64,000 nt of DNA from Desulfosarcina widdelii (GCF_009688965.1 NZ_AP021875.1:4836001-4900000); one strand, 5' to 3'. Shown: positions 34,541 through 43,355, counted from the stretch's first letter. Program-made: numbers and translations. Notes: a model not told the origin generated them from the sequence alone.

Positions 34541-34924
34541 TTATTTTTTTTTCAGCAGCTCTTCCAGCGCGGCAAAAGGCTTGTGTGAAAAATCAGATGT
34601 GGACGATTCTGTGGATGCAGAACTTCCATCGTAGGCATCGGCAACTTCAAGGCGACCGTGCTCGTTGTCGTGGCAGTAAATGCACAGCAGTTCCCAGTTG
34701 CTGCCATCGGGCGGGTTGTTGTCGTGGTTGTGGTCCCGGTGATGGACGGTCAGTTCCTTCAGTTGTTTGCCGCTGAACTCCCGGCCGCAGCGTCCGCAGA
34801 CATGCGGGAACAGCTTCAGAGCTTTTTCGCGGTAGGTTTTTTCCCGTTCACGCATATGGCGGCGGGCTTCGGCAACGACGTTGGAGAGGTTGTCGGAACC
34901 TTTCGTTTTTTTGTCGGAAGGCAT
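34541..34924 (-). CDS. HNH endonuclease (YajD-like)
   Basis: A 127-residue protein with the HNH/YajD core: FPHVCGRCGREFSGKQLKELTVHHRDHNHDNNPPDGSNWELLCIYCHDNEHGR. Two CxxC pairs bind structural zinc, and HHRDHNH with N and H downstream makes the nuclease site. YajD-type proteins are stand-alone and of unknown role. MPSDKKTKG is taken as start because AAGGAG precedes it. The C-terminal ~35 residues are Ser-rich and acidic, with a poly-Lys end. Confidence 0.9.
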   Translation of the reverse strand: MPSDKKTKGSDNLSNVVAEARRHMREREKTYREKALKLFPHVCGRCGREFSGKQLKELTVHHRDHNHDNNPPDGSNWELLCIYCHDNEHGRLEVADAYDGSSASTESSTSDFSHKPFAALEELLKKK

Positions 34925-35207
34925 GACGGCACTCCTTACTGACGCCGCTCGCACACAGAGCATGGGAGCGGAGCGCGGACTCCTATCATTTCATAGGCAA
35001 CCGTGAATATTAGCATTTATTATACCATCTACAGGAGTCGGGAACAAGCCGTCGATCCTCCTTCCAGGTTTCTCTATCTTCGGTTCGGACACTTTTCAAT
35101 TGATTTTCTTATATAATCCAGTAAGCTGAAACGTCTGTATTGAGTGAACGCGCTTTTTATTCTCGACCAACATTCATTAATGTTTGAAACGACTCGGTTT
35201 AGTCTGC

Positions 35208-36731
35208 ATGGCAACAGCGCGCTTCCAAAACCTGCTCAGGCATATCCCCTTTCGCATCTTCATGCCGGTGGTGATGACGGTCCTGCTGTTTATCCTGACG
35301 ATCTTCCAGTTGATCCTGCCAATGATGCAGGAGCGCCTGATGGACGGCAAGCGGGAGGTGATCCGGGAGCTGGTGGTGTCGGCCTGGAGCAGCCTGGAAG
35401 GGTACGCCAGGCAGGAGCGACAGGGCTTGTTGAGCCGCGAGGCGGCCCAGCAGCAGGCCAAAACCCACCTTCGGGGGCTGCGTTACGGACCGAACTTCAA
35501 GGACTATTTCTGGATCAACGACATGCACCCCCGGATGATTATGCATCCGTACCGTCCGGATCTGGAAGGCAAGGATATTTCGACTTTTGCGGACCCCGCC
35601 GGGAAACGGCTGTTCATCGCCTGCGTCGAGATTGTAAGGGCTAAGGGTGCCGGATACGTGGACTATCAGTGGCAATGGATGGACGATCCAACCCGGATCG
35701 TGCCCAAGATTTCCTATGTGATGGGATTCGAACCCTGGGGCTGGATTTTGGGATCGGGTATTTACGTGGAGGATGTCCACGCCCAGATTTCGGCAATCAC
35801 GCGCAAACTCACCCTGGTCTGCAGTTGGATTCTTTTTGCGATCATCCTGCTTTCGGTGCTGATCGTCGCGCATGGCGCAAAGGTCACCCATGAAAAAAAG
35901 CAGGCCGAGGAAATGGCCCTGCTCAAGCAGGAGCAGCTTTTCCAGGCCGCCAAAATGGTGTCCCTGGGCACGCTGGTTTCCGGGGTGGCCCACGAAATCA
36001 ACAATCCCATTACGTCGGTCATGCTCAATGCCCCCAATCTTGGCCGCATGTGGGAGTCCGTTCTGCCCATTCTGGATCGCTACCATATGCAAAACGGAGA
36101 CTTTCCGGTGGGCGGCACCGTATACAGCCGCATCCGCGACCGGATTCCCCCGATGCTGACCAGCATTACTGACGATGCCCGCCGGGTTCGGGACATTGTG
36201 AAAGACCTCAAGGATTTCGCCAGGGACAACCCATCGGAATCGATGGAAGATGTGGATGTGAACGAGGTGGTCCACAAGGCGGTGGGGTTGACCGCCAACC
36301 TGATCAATAAATCGACCCGGCACTTCAAACTGGATTGCCAGGTCGATCTACCGCCGGTTTACGGAAATGCCCAGCGGATCGAACAGGTGACGATCAATCT
36401 GGTGGTCAACGCCTGCCAGGCGCTGCCGGATGCCGAGCGGTCCGTCACGGTGGGCACCGGATTCGAGGCGGACCGGAACTGCGTGTTTATAGCGGTGTGC
36501 GACGAGGGGGTGGGCATCCCCGCCGAAGCCTTGATGCAGATTACCGATCCTTTTTTTACCACCCGACGGGAACAGGGCGGTACCGGACTCGGGCTGGCCA
36601 TTACCGACCGTATTGTCAGGGATCACGGCGGCACCCTGACGTTCGACTCGACCCCGGGCAAGGGAACCCGGGTGCGTGCGATTTTTCCGCTGGCAAAAGA
36701 ACCCCAACAACCGAACAGGCAGGTAGATTAG
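35208..36731 (+). CDS. Cache-domain sensor histidine kinase
   Basis: A ~507-residue kinase. It has an N-terminal membrane anchor (FMPVVMTVLLFILTIFQLIL) and an extracytoplasmic single-Cache sensor (YGPNFKDYFWINDMHPRMIMHPYRPDLEGKDISTF...). A second membrane helix (LVCSWILFAIILLSVLIVAHG) and a coiled coil follow, then the H-box GVAHEINNPITSVMLNAPNL and an HATPase domain with N, G1 (DEGVGIPAE) and G2 (GGTGLGLAI) boxes. It should sense a small molecule outside the membrane and phosphorylate the response regulator encoded 1 bp downstream. The start is uncertain (ATG 35208 or TTG 35184); neither has a clear ribosome-binding site. Confidence 0.92.
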   Translation: MATARFQNLLRHIPFRIFMPVVMTVLLFILTIFQLILPMMQERLMDGKREVIRELVVSAWSSLEGYARQERQGLLSREAAQQQAKTHLRGLRYGPNFKDYFWINDMHPRMIMHPYRPDLEGKDISTFADPAGKRLFIACVEIVRAKGAGYVDYQWQWMDDPTRIVPKISYVMGFEPWGWILGSGIYVEDVHAQISAITRKLTLVCSWILFAIILLSVLIVAHGAKVTHEKKQAEEMALLKQEQLFQAAKMVSLGTLVSGVAHEINNPITSVMLNAPNLGRMWESVLPILDRYHMQNGDFPVGGTVYSRIRDRIPPMLTSITDDARRVRDIVKDLKDFARDNPSESMEDVDVNEVVHKAVGLTANLINKSTRHFKLDCQVDLPPVYGNAQRIEQVTINLVVNACQALPDAERSVTVGTGFEADRNCVFIAVCDEGVGIPAEALMQITDPFFTTRREQGGTGLGLAITDRIVRDHGGTLTFDSTPGKGTRVRAIFPLAKEPQQPNRQVD

Positions 36732-36732
36732 C

Positions 36733-38157
36733 ATGACAATGGCGCTGCATCCCTCTCGACCGATTCTGATTGTTGACGATGAACCTTCCATTCTGCTGGC
36801 CATCGATACCACCCTTCAAATGGCCGGTCTGAACCATACGATCACCTGCCAGGACAGCCGTCGGGTGATGGACCTGTTGGCCGACACCCCGATAGAATCC
36901 ATGCTCCTGGACCTGAATATGCCCAATGTCGACGGCCACCGGCTGCTGGACGACGTTCGACAGGAATACCCCGATATACCGGTGATTATCGTCACCGGTG
37001 CCGTGGATGTGGAAACCGCCGTGCGATGCATCAAAGCCGGAGCCTTCGATTACATCGTCAAACCGGTGGAGGCGGATCGTCTGGTCACGGCCGTCAACCG
37101 GGCGATCTCCTTTCAGGAACTCAGGCGGGAAAACCAGTCGCTGCGGCGGCACATGCTGCGCGACGATCTGGAACATCCGGAAGCCTTCAGGAACATCATT
37201 ACGGCCAACCCGAAAATGCTGACCCTTTTTCAATACGTGGAGTCCATTGCCGCCACCTCGCAGCCGGTTTTGATCCGGGGCGAAACCGGCGTGGGCAAAG
37301 AGCTGATTGCCCGGGCCATTCACCGGCTGAGCGGGTTGAAAGGACGCTTTGTCGCCGTCAACGCAGCCGGTCTGGACGACACCATCTTTTCGGATACGCT
37401 GTTCGGCCATGCAAAAGGGGCGTTTACCGGTGCGGACAGTCCCCGTGGCGGCCTGATCGAGCAGGCTGACGGGGGAACCCTGTTTCTCGATGAAATCGGC
37501 GACCTGACCCAAGCCTCCCAGGTGAAGCTGCTGCGGTTGCTGCAGGAAGGGGAATATTTTGCGCTGGGCGACGACCTGCCGCGATCGTCCAACGCGCGAA
37601 TCATCGCCGCCACCAACCAGCGCCTGTCCACGCTGTTGAAGGAAAATCGATTTCGCAAGGATCTCAACTATCGATTGCAGACCCATCGCATCGTCGTCCC
37701 GCCGCTAAGGGAGCGCCTGGAGGATGTTCCCCTGCTGGTCGATCACTTTATCGCCGCGGCGGCCTCCAGTCTGAACAAACCGAGGCCATCGGTACCGGAC
37801 GCGCTGATGACGCTGCTGACCGGCTATTTCTACCCGGGCAATGTTCGTGAACTGGAATCCATGATTTTCGATGCCGTCAGCCGGCATCAATCCGGCCCCC
37901 TTTCCATTGCATCCATTCAAGCCCATATCGACCGGGAGCAGACTGCCGGAGGAAGTGGAATGTCGTCCCCGGCTGTCTACGATTCCGGCGACCCACCCAT
38001 CAGCTTTTCCCATCGCCTGCCCACCCTCAAAGAAGCGGCGCAACTGCTGGTTGCAGAGGCCATGCGTCGCAGCGGCGGAAATCAGTCCAAAGCTTCGAAA
38101 ATGCTCGGCGTTTCTCAGCAGGCGTTGAGCAAGAGGCTGAAAAAAGCCAGCGATTGA
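36733..38157 (+). CDS. NtrC-family sigma-54 response regulator
   Basis: A 474-residue protein: receiver domain (ILIVDDEPS and phospho-acceptor in MLLDLNMPNVDGH, IVTGAVD, YIVKPV), AAA+ domain with Walker A GETGVGKE, sigma-54 loop GAFTGA, Walker B GTLFLDEIGDL, and a C-terminal helix-turn-helix (QSKASKMLGVSQQALSKRLKK). It follows the Cache kinase by 1 bp, a standard two-component pair. Two identical inverted repeats directly downstream (38171 and 38281) and a weak sigma-54 promoter suggest it activates the small gene at 38481. Confidence 0.95.
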   Translation: MTMALHPSRPILIVDDEPSILLAIDTTLQMAGLNHTITCQDSRRVMDLLADTPIESMLLDLNMPNVDGHRLLDDVRQEYPDIPVIIVTGAVDVETAVRCIKAGAFDYIVKPVEADRLVTAVNRAISFQELRRENQSLRRHMLRDDLEHPEAFRNIITANPKMLTLFQYVESIAATSQPVLIRGETGVGKELIARAIHRLSGLKGRFVAVNAAGLDDTIFSDTLFGHAKGAFTGADSPRGGLIEQADGGTLFLDEIGDLTQASQVKLLRLLQEGEYFALGDDLPRSSNARIIAATNQRLSTLLKENRFRKDLNYRLQTHRIVVPPLRERLEDVPLLVDHFIAAAASSLNKPRPSVPDALMTLLTGYFYPGNVRELESMIFDAVSRHQSGPLSIASIQAHIDREQTAGGSGMSSPAVYDSGDPPISFSHRLPTLKEAAQLLVAEAMRRSGGNQSKASKMLGVSQQALSKRLKKASD

Positions 38158-38170
38158 CGCCCACGCTCCA

Positions 38171-38296
38171 ACAACCAACGTTGTGAATACAATAAAAATT
38201 GTGGATGTCGTTGACGGGCTATTTCCTGAGCATAGGAGCCGGACTGCGAGACCTTTTTTATGTTTTTTGCCGGTGGGTTAACAACTATGGTTGTGA
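38171..38296. promoter_or_regulatory. Paired inverted repeats, probable activator sites
   Basis: ACAAC-CAAC-GTTGTGA (38171-38186) and ACAAC-TATG-GTTGTGA (38281-38296) share arms, spacer length and the trailing GA. Centres are 110 bp apart and the second is about 85 bp upstream of a sigma-54-like promoter, the usual enhancer layout. Confidence 0.6.
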
Positions 38297-38370
38297 TTTT
38301 GTCGAAAGAAAAATATCGGGATAGTTTTTATTTATTTGAAACCATTGATGATTTATCAGTTATTGGTTTG

Positions 38371-38386
38371 TGGCACAAGTTTTGGA
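38371..38386 (+). promoter_or_regulatory. Candidate sigma-54 promoter before the HisKA miniprotein gene
   Basis: TGGCACAAGTTTTGGA has a perfect -24 box and correct spacing, but the -12 box is TTGG rather than TTGC. The paired upstream sites make it plausible. Confidence 0.4.
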
Positions 38387-38480
38387 GGATGATAAGAGTT
38401 GAACAGCATTCATTCGTTGACAGTTGGATTAATCAATAAAAATCATTAATGGCGGTTGGGAAAGGAGGGCGGCAAATTTT

Positions 38481-38705
38481 ATGGATCCTGAAATGACGCT
38501 ACCGCTTTCGAGCAAGCAAGCAAAGACCCATGAGTTTGTCAATTCCCTTTCTTCCGTAAGGTCCCTGGCTGAATTGCTGGCTGAAAACCCGGGGCTGGAT
38601 GCAGGCGATCGCAGTCGATTCATCGGCATGATTCGCGATGAAACCGAGCGCTTGATCAATTTGATGGCCTATTTGAACCTGGAATTCGATGCAACCACAT
38701 CATGA
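38481..38705 (+). CDS. Stand-alone HisKA (DHp-like) domain miniprotein
   Basis: A 74-residue protein that aligns along nearly its whole length with the dimerisation/phospho-acceptor domain of histidine kinases: THEFVNSLSSVRSLAELLAENPG...RSRFIGMIRDETERLINLMAYLNLEF, against the usual (S)HE-x3-PL-x2-I-x4-ELL...ILxExxRLxxLIxxLLxL. The His-Glu pair is kept; the H-box proline is replaced by Ser. There is no ATPase domain in frame or nearby, so it cannot phosphorylate itself. AGGAGGG precedes the ATG. It follows the Cache kinase/NtrC pair and may act as a phosphotransfer protein, decoy or phosphatase for that regulator; this is inference. Confidence 0.75.
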   Translation: MDPEMTLPLSSKQAKTHEFVNSLSSVRSLAELLAENPGLDAGDRSRFIGMIRDETERLINLMAYLNLEFDATTS

Positions 38706-38752
38706 TAATAAGTAACCGCGTTTAGCGGTTGGCATCGAAACCGGAGAATGCG

Positions 38753-38941
38753 ATGAGCGAAATCAAGCTGTCTTTTTTGGATTGCCTGTTGGCACCTGGC
38801 GCGATGCTGTTTTTAATAACCGGCACCCAGAACGATACCGAAGAAAAGAAGCAACCGGTTTTAAAGCGCCTACGGGAAAAGATTGCGTTCGCCAGGGCGC
38901 AGCCCCTGGACATCTATCTTGGTGCGCGCCACCTATTATAA
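38753..38941 (+). CDS. Hypothetical small protein
   Basis: A 62-residue protein, MSEIKLSFLDCLLAPGAMLF..., with a hydrophobic first half and a basic second half (LKRLREKIAFARAQPLDIYLGARHLL). I do not recognise it. GGAGA precedes the ATG and it lies 47 bp after the HisKA miniprotein, probably in the same transcript. Confidence 0.5.
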   Translation: MSEIKLSFLDCLLAPGAMLFLITGTQNDTEEKKQPVLKRLREKIAFARAQPLDIYLGARHLL

Positions 38942-38974
38942 CGAATTTGCAATAAAGCTAAATTCCTCGCATTC

Positions 38975-39136
38975 GTACACCTGTTCGTAAAACCGGTGAA
39001 GCACCGAGATGGTCGCTGCGCCCGGATCGCAAGGCGCGAGAAGCGTGAATAGCCAAAGCCTATTCACGCGCCGAGCAACACCGTGAGCCGGGATGCAGCG
39101 GCAAGCGAATGCCATCGGATTTACGAATAGGTGTAC
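38975..39136. repeat. 162-bp long imperfect palindrome (interspersed hairpin element)
   Basis: End arms GTACACCTGTTCGTAAA (38975-38991) and TTTACGAATAGGTGTAC (39120-39136) match at 16 of 17 positions. Inside, CGCTGC-x-CCCGG-type blocks pair along most of the length, and the centre closes with GCGTGAATAG (39042-39051) against CTATTCACGC (39060-39069). It has no coding potential and looks like a mobile REP/MITE-like hairpin or a strong bidirectional terminator. Confidence 0.75.
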
Positions 39137-39362
39137 TTAATCTGCGATGGATCGTTGAAGATTGCCTCGGCTACCGGCCAGCCAGGCAATCTTCTTTTTT
39201 TGTAAGCGTTCACAGGGTGCCGCATCTGCTTTGTTCCCGGGCACTGAAGTTTGACCAAACCGTCTTCGTGCACGGCGCTTCACATCCTTGGCACCCTCTA
39301 AACGCCTACGGGGCAGGCAGTTGCGGCACATTGGGCATTTCAACCCCTGAACGGGTACCTTT

Positions 39363-40457
39363 TTAGAGCAGGCGTTCCCGGAAACGGGAGGGACTGTCCA
39401 GGTAAAGATCCATGGCATGCTGGAAGCCGAGGTCGGCAACCAGTTGCAGGCCCCGTTTGCGGTATCTGTACTGACGCAATTCGGGAACCATTGCCTGAGG
39501 GTTGTTGGCAAAGAGATCCGACCATTTTAACCGACGATTCTCGCAATACCGTCTGAGGACGCGATCAACCAGGCCTCCGACCACCGACTCTTCCAGGGCC
39601 ATCCATTCTTCAGCGATATTTCGGGCTGCCGCGAGACTCTCCGGCGGCCGGTTCTGAAAATGGGTTGAAATTTCGCGGTCTGTCGCCCGACCCAGCAGGT
39701 AATGCAGCGTCTCTTCAGCGGGAATGGCCATCAGGGTGTACAGATTGTCGGTGTCGTTCTGCCAGATGGTAAAAGGCTTGCGGGCCAATTCGAACTGTCC
39801 CGGCGCCACCATCTCTATTTCCAGATCCACTGCGCCCAGATGGTTGGAGTAGATGGCGCCGGAAATGATGGTTTTGATGCTGTTCCCTGATTCTGCGGTA
39901 AACCTGCAAGTTGCGCGAAAATCTTTTGCCAGGCGATGAACCAGAAAGGCGGAAATGCCATCTTGCGATATCGCCGGATAGCTTTTTTCAGGGCTGGTGA
40001 TGGCGCTGTAAATATTGTCCATCCCGTTCATTCCGAAAATCGAATCGGTGATGTCCAGGCAATACCGTTGATACGCCGTTCCGAGACCGTCCTGCGATTG
40101 GGGGATGAATTGCAAGCGGACTTGTATCTCCTCGATGTTCAGTCGAAGCTGTTTTTTGAAGCCAACCTTTTTTTTGATCCGCGACAACAGATCCTTTCGC
40201 CCGAACAACTGTCGCCGGATATGCTGCTCGATTTCCACATCCGGATCGGTCGTGTAATCCCTGAATACCAGCAAGGGCCCCTTTCGGGACGGTAAACCAG
40301 CAATCCGGGTGATCTGCTCGAGATCGTCGCCCGTGCCTGCAAATGCGTAGCTTAACGGTTCAACGGTCCAGGCCGTCAACCCCACGATACCCATGGTCAT
40401 CAATTGTCGCCGGGTCAGACCGTATTGCTGTCCAATGGTCGGCTTGCGTGGTTCCAT
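39363..40457 (-). CDS. Hypothetical protein with Tat-like N-terminus
   Basis: A 364-residue protein I do not recognise. The N-terminus (LTRRQLMTMGIVGLTAWTVEPLSYAFA) has a twin-arginine followed by a hydrophobic stretch and a possible cleavage site near residue 40, so export through Tat is likely. The mature part is mixed alpha/beta with no known motif; it has a central LDITDSIFGMNGMDNIYSAI and a helical C-terminal third ending in Arg-rich segments. It stands alone between palindromic repeats and the sigma-54-driven small gene. Confidence 0.7.
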   Translation of the reverse strand: MEPRKPTIGQQYGLTRRQLMTMGIVGLTAWTVEPLSYAFAGTGDDLEQITRIAGLPSRKGPLLVFRDYTTDPDVEIEQHIRRQLFGRKDLLSRIKKKVGFKKQLRLNIEEIQVRLQFIPQSQDGLGTAYQRYCLDITDSIFGMNGMDNIYSAITSPEKSYPAISQDGISAFLVHRLAKDFRATCRFTAESGNSIKTIISGAIYSNHLGAVDLEIEMVAPGQFELARKPFTIWQNDTDNLYTLMAIPAEETLHYLLGRATDREISTHFQNRPPESLAAARNIAEEWMALEESVVGGLVDRVLRRYCENRRLKWSDLFANNPQAMVPELRQYRYRKRGLQLVADLGFQHAMDLYLDSPSRFRERLL

Positions 40458-40732
40458 AAATGTTTTATCGGCAACTTCTTATAAATCAGTAGACAAATTG
40501 GCGCATCCATTTATCCCCGCCGCTGTGGTTTTCCTAAGGACACGGCGCGCCGTACCCTTCACTTGGGTATTCATGTACGGCGATGACGCCCATTTACCCT
40601 TTCGATTTTTAAGAATCCGTCAAGACGATTCATGCGCAAATTTGGTTCCCAAGGTGAAATTAGCGAAACAATCAACATAGCAATGTTGGCGGGAAAATCA
40701 AAATACTCTATTGTGACAGATAGTTATATAGT

Positions 40733-40748
40733 TGGCACGTCCGTTGCT
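40733..40748 (+). promoter_or_regulatory. Sigma-54 promoter of the small exported protein gene
   Basis: TGGCACGTCCGTTGCT fully matches the sigma-54 consensus, 136 bp before the start codon at 40884. No frame between the two is credible, so the 5' leader is ~125 nt. Confidence 0.87.
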
Positions 40749-40883
40749 CAACTACAATGCAACACACCGTCGGTCGGTTCCGAAATTGCTGAGGGTTCAG
40801 CAAAGGGTGTGTGGATAGCGGGAGGCGATTTGGCCTCCCCGGGCAGAACTGGGGTCCGTAAAAAACAGTAGGAGGGAAGCGAG

Positions 40884-41165
40884 ATGAAAATTACAAGAAA
40901 AACAATTACCGTCGGTTTGGTTGGTGCCTTGCTTATGGTTCTGGCGACCACCGGAATAGCGATGGCAGCGGACAGCATTACCGGCACGGTGACGGAAAAA
41001 GGAGAGATCATCGTTCTCGATGCTGCTGACAGCAGCTACGTGCTGGAAGGGAGCGACAAGGCCCCTGACATGATCGGCAAGAAGGTCAAGGTGACCGGAA
41101 CGATTGCCGAAAAAGATAACGTAAAAGTGATCAATGTATTATCGATGGAGGAAGTTACCGAATAG
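40884..41165 (+). CDS. Small exported OB-fold-like protein
   Basis: A 93-residue protein: signal peptide (VGLVGALLMVLATTGIAMAAD), then ~65 residues with the alternating pattern of a small beta barrel: SITGTVTEKGEIIVLDAADSSYVLEGSD, KKVKVTGTIAEKDNVKVINVLSMEEV. It resembles small periplasmic OB-fold proteins (DUF5818-like), of unknown function. AGGAGGGAAG precedes the ATG. A perfect sigma-54 promoter upstream and a strong terminator downstream make it a single-gene, tightly controlled unit. Confidence 0.8.
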   Translation: MKITRKTITVGLVGALLMVLATTGIAMAADSITGTVTEKGEIIVLDAADSSYVLEGSDKAPDMIGKKVKVTGTIAEKDNVKVINVLSMEEVTE

Positions 41166-41280
41166 GGCTGAAACGGTGGTCGGTCCCAAGGGCGTAACAT
41201 TGGGCCTACGCCGTTCTTAAAAAGGTCGCCTGCACCCGGGAAGGACCCCGACCGGCAGCGGGCATGATTGTAAAAAGAAA

Positions 41281-41326
41281 AAATGGCGGGGAAGGCGGCC
41301 AGTGCGCTGCCTTCCCCGCCATTTTT
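41281..41326 (+). terminator. Strong rho-independent terminator
   Basis: AAATGGCGGGGAAGGC (41281-41296) pairs with GCCTTCCCCGCCATTT (41309-41324), a 16-bp stem followed by T-rich sequence and preceded by an A-run, so it could act in both directions. Confidence 0.9.
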
Positions 41327-41503
41327 ATTGATTTGAAATCCTTAAGGATTCTTTCCCAACAGATTTTTTGCATCCGCGGAAAATCGAAGAAATGGACCTG
41401 AAGGTGGTTTTTTGACAATCGTTATGTCATAATTAGTATAAATTTTAATATTGAGCGTTGTATTCAAAATCCGATGCTTGTACCAGACGAAAAAGAAGCT
41501 CAA

Positions 41504-41532
41504 GAACGACCCGATCCCGGGTCGTTGCTTTT
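41504..41532 (+). terminator. Hairpin with T-tract in the leader of the aldehyde dehydrogenase gene
   Basis: AACGACCC (41505-41512) pairs with GGGTCGTT (41519-41526), loop GATCCC, followed by GCTTTTTGG. It lies 63 bp before the next gene, so it may be a terminator of readthrough or an attenuator. Confidence 0.55.
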
Positions 41533-41594
41533 TGGTGCTTCCCATTCGGACAAGCTGTCTGCAAACTTCAACCAGTTAGGAAAGGGAGTGTATC

Positions 41595-43226
41595 ATGACC
41601 AATGGAATCCTTGCGATAGATCCGCCTGCCAACGAGCCCGTTTACCAATACCGGGCGGGCAGCGACGAACGCAAACGGATCAAAGACGAATTGCAGCGGC
41701 TGAAAGCCACGGAAGTGGAGATCCCCCTGATCATTGGCGGCAAGCCCGTTAAAACCGGGAACTTGGGACGCTGTGCCGTTCCACACGACCACAACCAACA
41801 GTTGGGTGTCTTTCATCAAGCCGGCGAAAAAGAGGTCAACATGGCCATCGAAGCCAGTGCTGCGGCGTCCGAGCAATGGGCCTCCATGGACTGGCAAGAC
41901 CGACTGGCAATTTTTTCCAAAGCGGCCGATCTCATTGCCGGTCCGCGGCGAATGGCCCTCAACGCGGCCACCATGCTCGGCCAGGGGAAGAACGTATTTC
42001 AGGCGGAAATCGATGCCGCCTGCGAAATCATCGATTTTCTGCGATTTAACACTTATTACGCCACTCAGATCTACCGTCAGCAGCCCGGTTCCGGGTCGGC
42101 CGAATGGAACCAGATGGAATATCGGCCCTTGGAGGGCTTCGTTTTTGCCGTCACCCCGTTCAATTTTACGGCGATTGCCGGAAACCTGCCCTCGGCGCCG
42201 GCCATGATGGGCAACACCGTGCTGTGGAAGCCGGCTTCTACAGCCGTCTATTCCGCCTGGATGCTCATGGAGATTTTTATGGAAGCCGGTTTGCCGCCCG
42301 GCGTGATCAATTTTCTGCCCGGCTCCGGATCACAGGTGGGCAACCCCATAATGGCTAGTCCGAACCTGGCCGGCATTCATTTCACCGGGTCCACGGCGGT
42401 TTTCCAGGGATTGTGGAAAAAAGCGGCTGAAAACTTGAGCCAATACCGGAGTTATCCGCGCATTGTGGGCGAGACCGGCGGCAAGGATTTTGTTTGCGTA
42501 CATCCCAGTGCTGACCTTGACGCGGTGGTTGCGGGCCTTGTCCGTGGGGCGTTCGAATATCAGGGGCAGAAATGCTCCGCGGCTTCCCGGGCCTACATCC
42601 CCGAATCGCTCTGGCCCGGCATCAAAGAAAAACTACTCACTGCCATGGCGTCCATCAAGGTGGGGCCGCCGGAGGATTTTTCCAACTTTGTCAACGCCGT
42701 GATCGACCGTAGCGCCTTTGACACGATCACCGCAGCCATCGACTATGCCAAGGAGCATGACGCGGCGGAAATCATTGCCGGCGGCGGCTATGATGACAGC
42801 ACGGGCTTTTTTATCGATCCCACGGTGATCGTAACCGCCGATCCCCATTTCAAGACCATGGAAGAGGAGTTATTCGGGCCCGTGCTGACCATCTATGTTT
42901 ACGCCGACCCGGACTATGAGGCCATGTTGGACCTGTGCGACAAGACCTCTCCCTATGGACTCACCGGTGCCGTCTTTGCCAAAGAGCGCTCGGCCATTGC
43001 CGTGGCCAGACGGAAGCTGGTGAATGCCGCCGGAAATTTTTACATCAACGACAAACCCACCGGCTCCGTGGTCGGAAAGCAGCCCTTTGGCGGCGCCCGG
43101 GCCTCTGGAACCAATGACAAGGCGGGAAGCATCATGAACCTGTACCGCTGGGTCAGTCCCCGAACCATCAAAGAGAATTATTTGTCGCCCACGGACTACC
43201 GCTATCCCTATATGGAGGAAGCGTAA
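41595..43226 (+). CDS. pruA: 1-pyrroline-5-carboxylate dehydrogenase
   Basis: A 543-residue aldehyde dehydrogenase of the ALDH4A1/group-1 P5C dehydrogenase type. It shows TPFNFTAIAGNLPSAPAMMGNTVLWKPA, the catalytic Glu in VGETGGKDFV and the nucleophile Cys in GQKCSAASR. It should oxidise glutamate semialdehyde to glutamate with NAD. Unlike PutA it has no proline dehydrogenase domain. AAAGGGAG precedes the ATG. Followed by a second aldehyde dehydrogenase on the same strand. Confidence 0.92.
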   Translation: MTNGILAIDPPANEPVYQYRAGSDERKRIKDELQRLKATEVEIPLIIGGKPVKTGNLGRCAVPHDHNQQLGVFHQAGEKEVNMAIEASAAASEQWASMDWQDRLAIFSKAADLIAGPRRMALNAATMLGQGKNVFQAEIDAACEIIDFLRFNTYYATQIYRQQPGSGSAEWNQMEYRPLEGFVFAVTPFNFTAIAGNLPSAPAMMGNTVLWKPASTAVYSAWMLMEIFMEAGLPPGVINFLPGSGSQVGNPIMASPNLAGIHFTGSTAVFQGLWKKAAENLSQYRSYPRIVGETGGKDFVCVHPSADLDAVVAGLVRGAFEYQGQKCSAASRAYIPESLWPGIKEKLLTAMASIKVGPPEDFSNFVNAVIDRSAFDTITAAIDYAKEHDAAEIIAGGGYDDSTGFFIDPTVIVTADPHFKTMEEELFGPVLTIYVYADPDYEAMLDLCDKTSPYGLTGAVFAKERSAIAVARRKLVNAAGNFYINDKPTGSVVGKQPFGGARASGTNDKAGSIMNLYRWVSPRTIKENYLSPTDYRYPYMEEA

Positions 43227-43355
43227 GGCTTATGCTGAACCGTTGGATGGCCATCGATTGTCGAACCGCCGCCGGATCTGCGAAAAAACGTCTCCTCGGT
43301 TGGTTCGGCGACGATTATTCATAAATTTTCACAAAACGCTTTCAGGGAGTTGAGA

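Noticed and set aside
35199..36323. 374-residue minus-strand frame across the histidine kinase
   Set aside because: Antisense mirror of a gene with clear kinase motifs; composition is that of a complement frame (His/Gly/Pro rich).
39109..39366. 85-residue frame after the palindrome
   Set aside because: Begins inside the palindromic element, no ribosome-binding site, no family resemblance.
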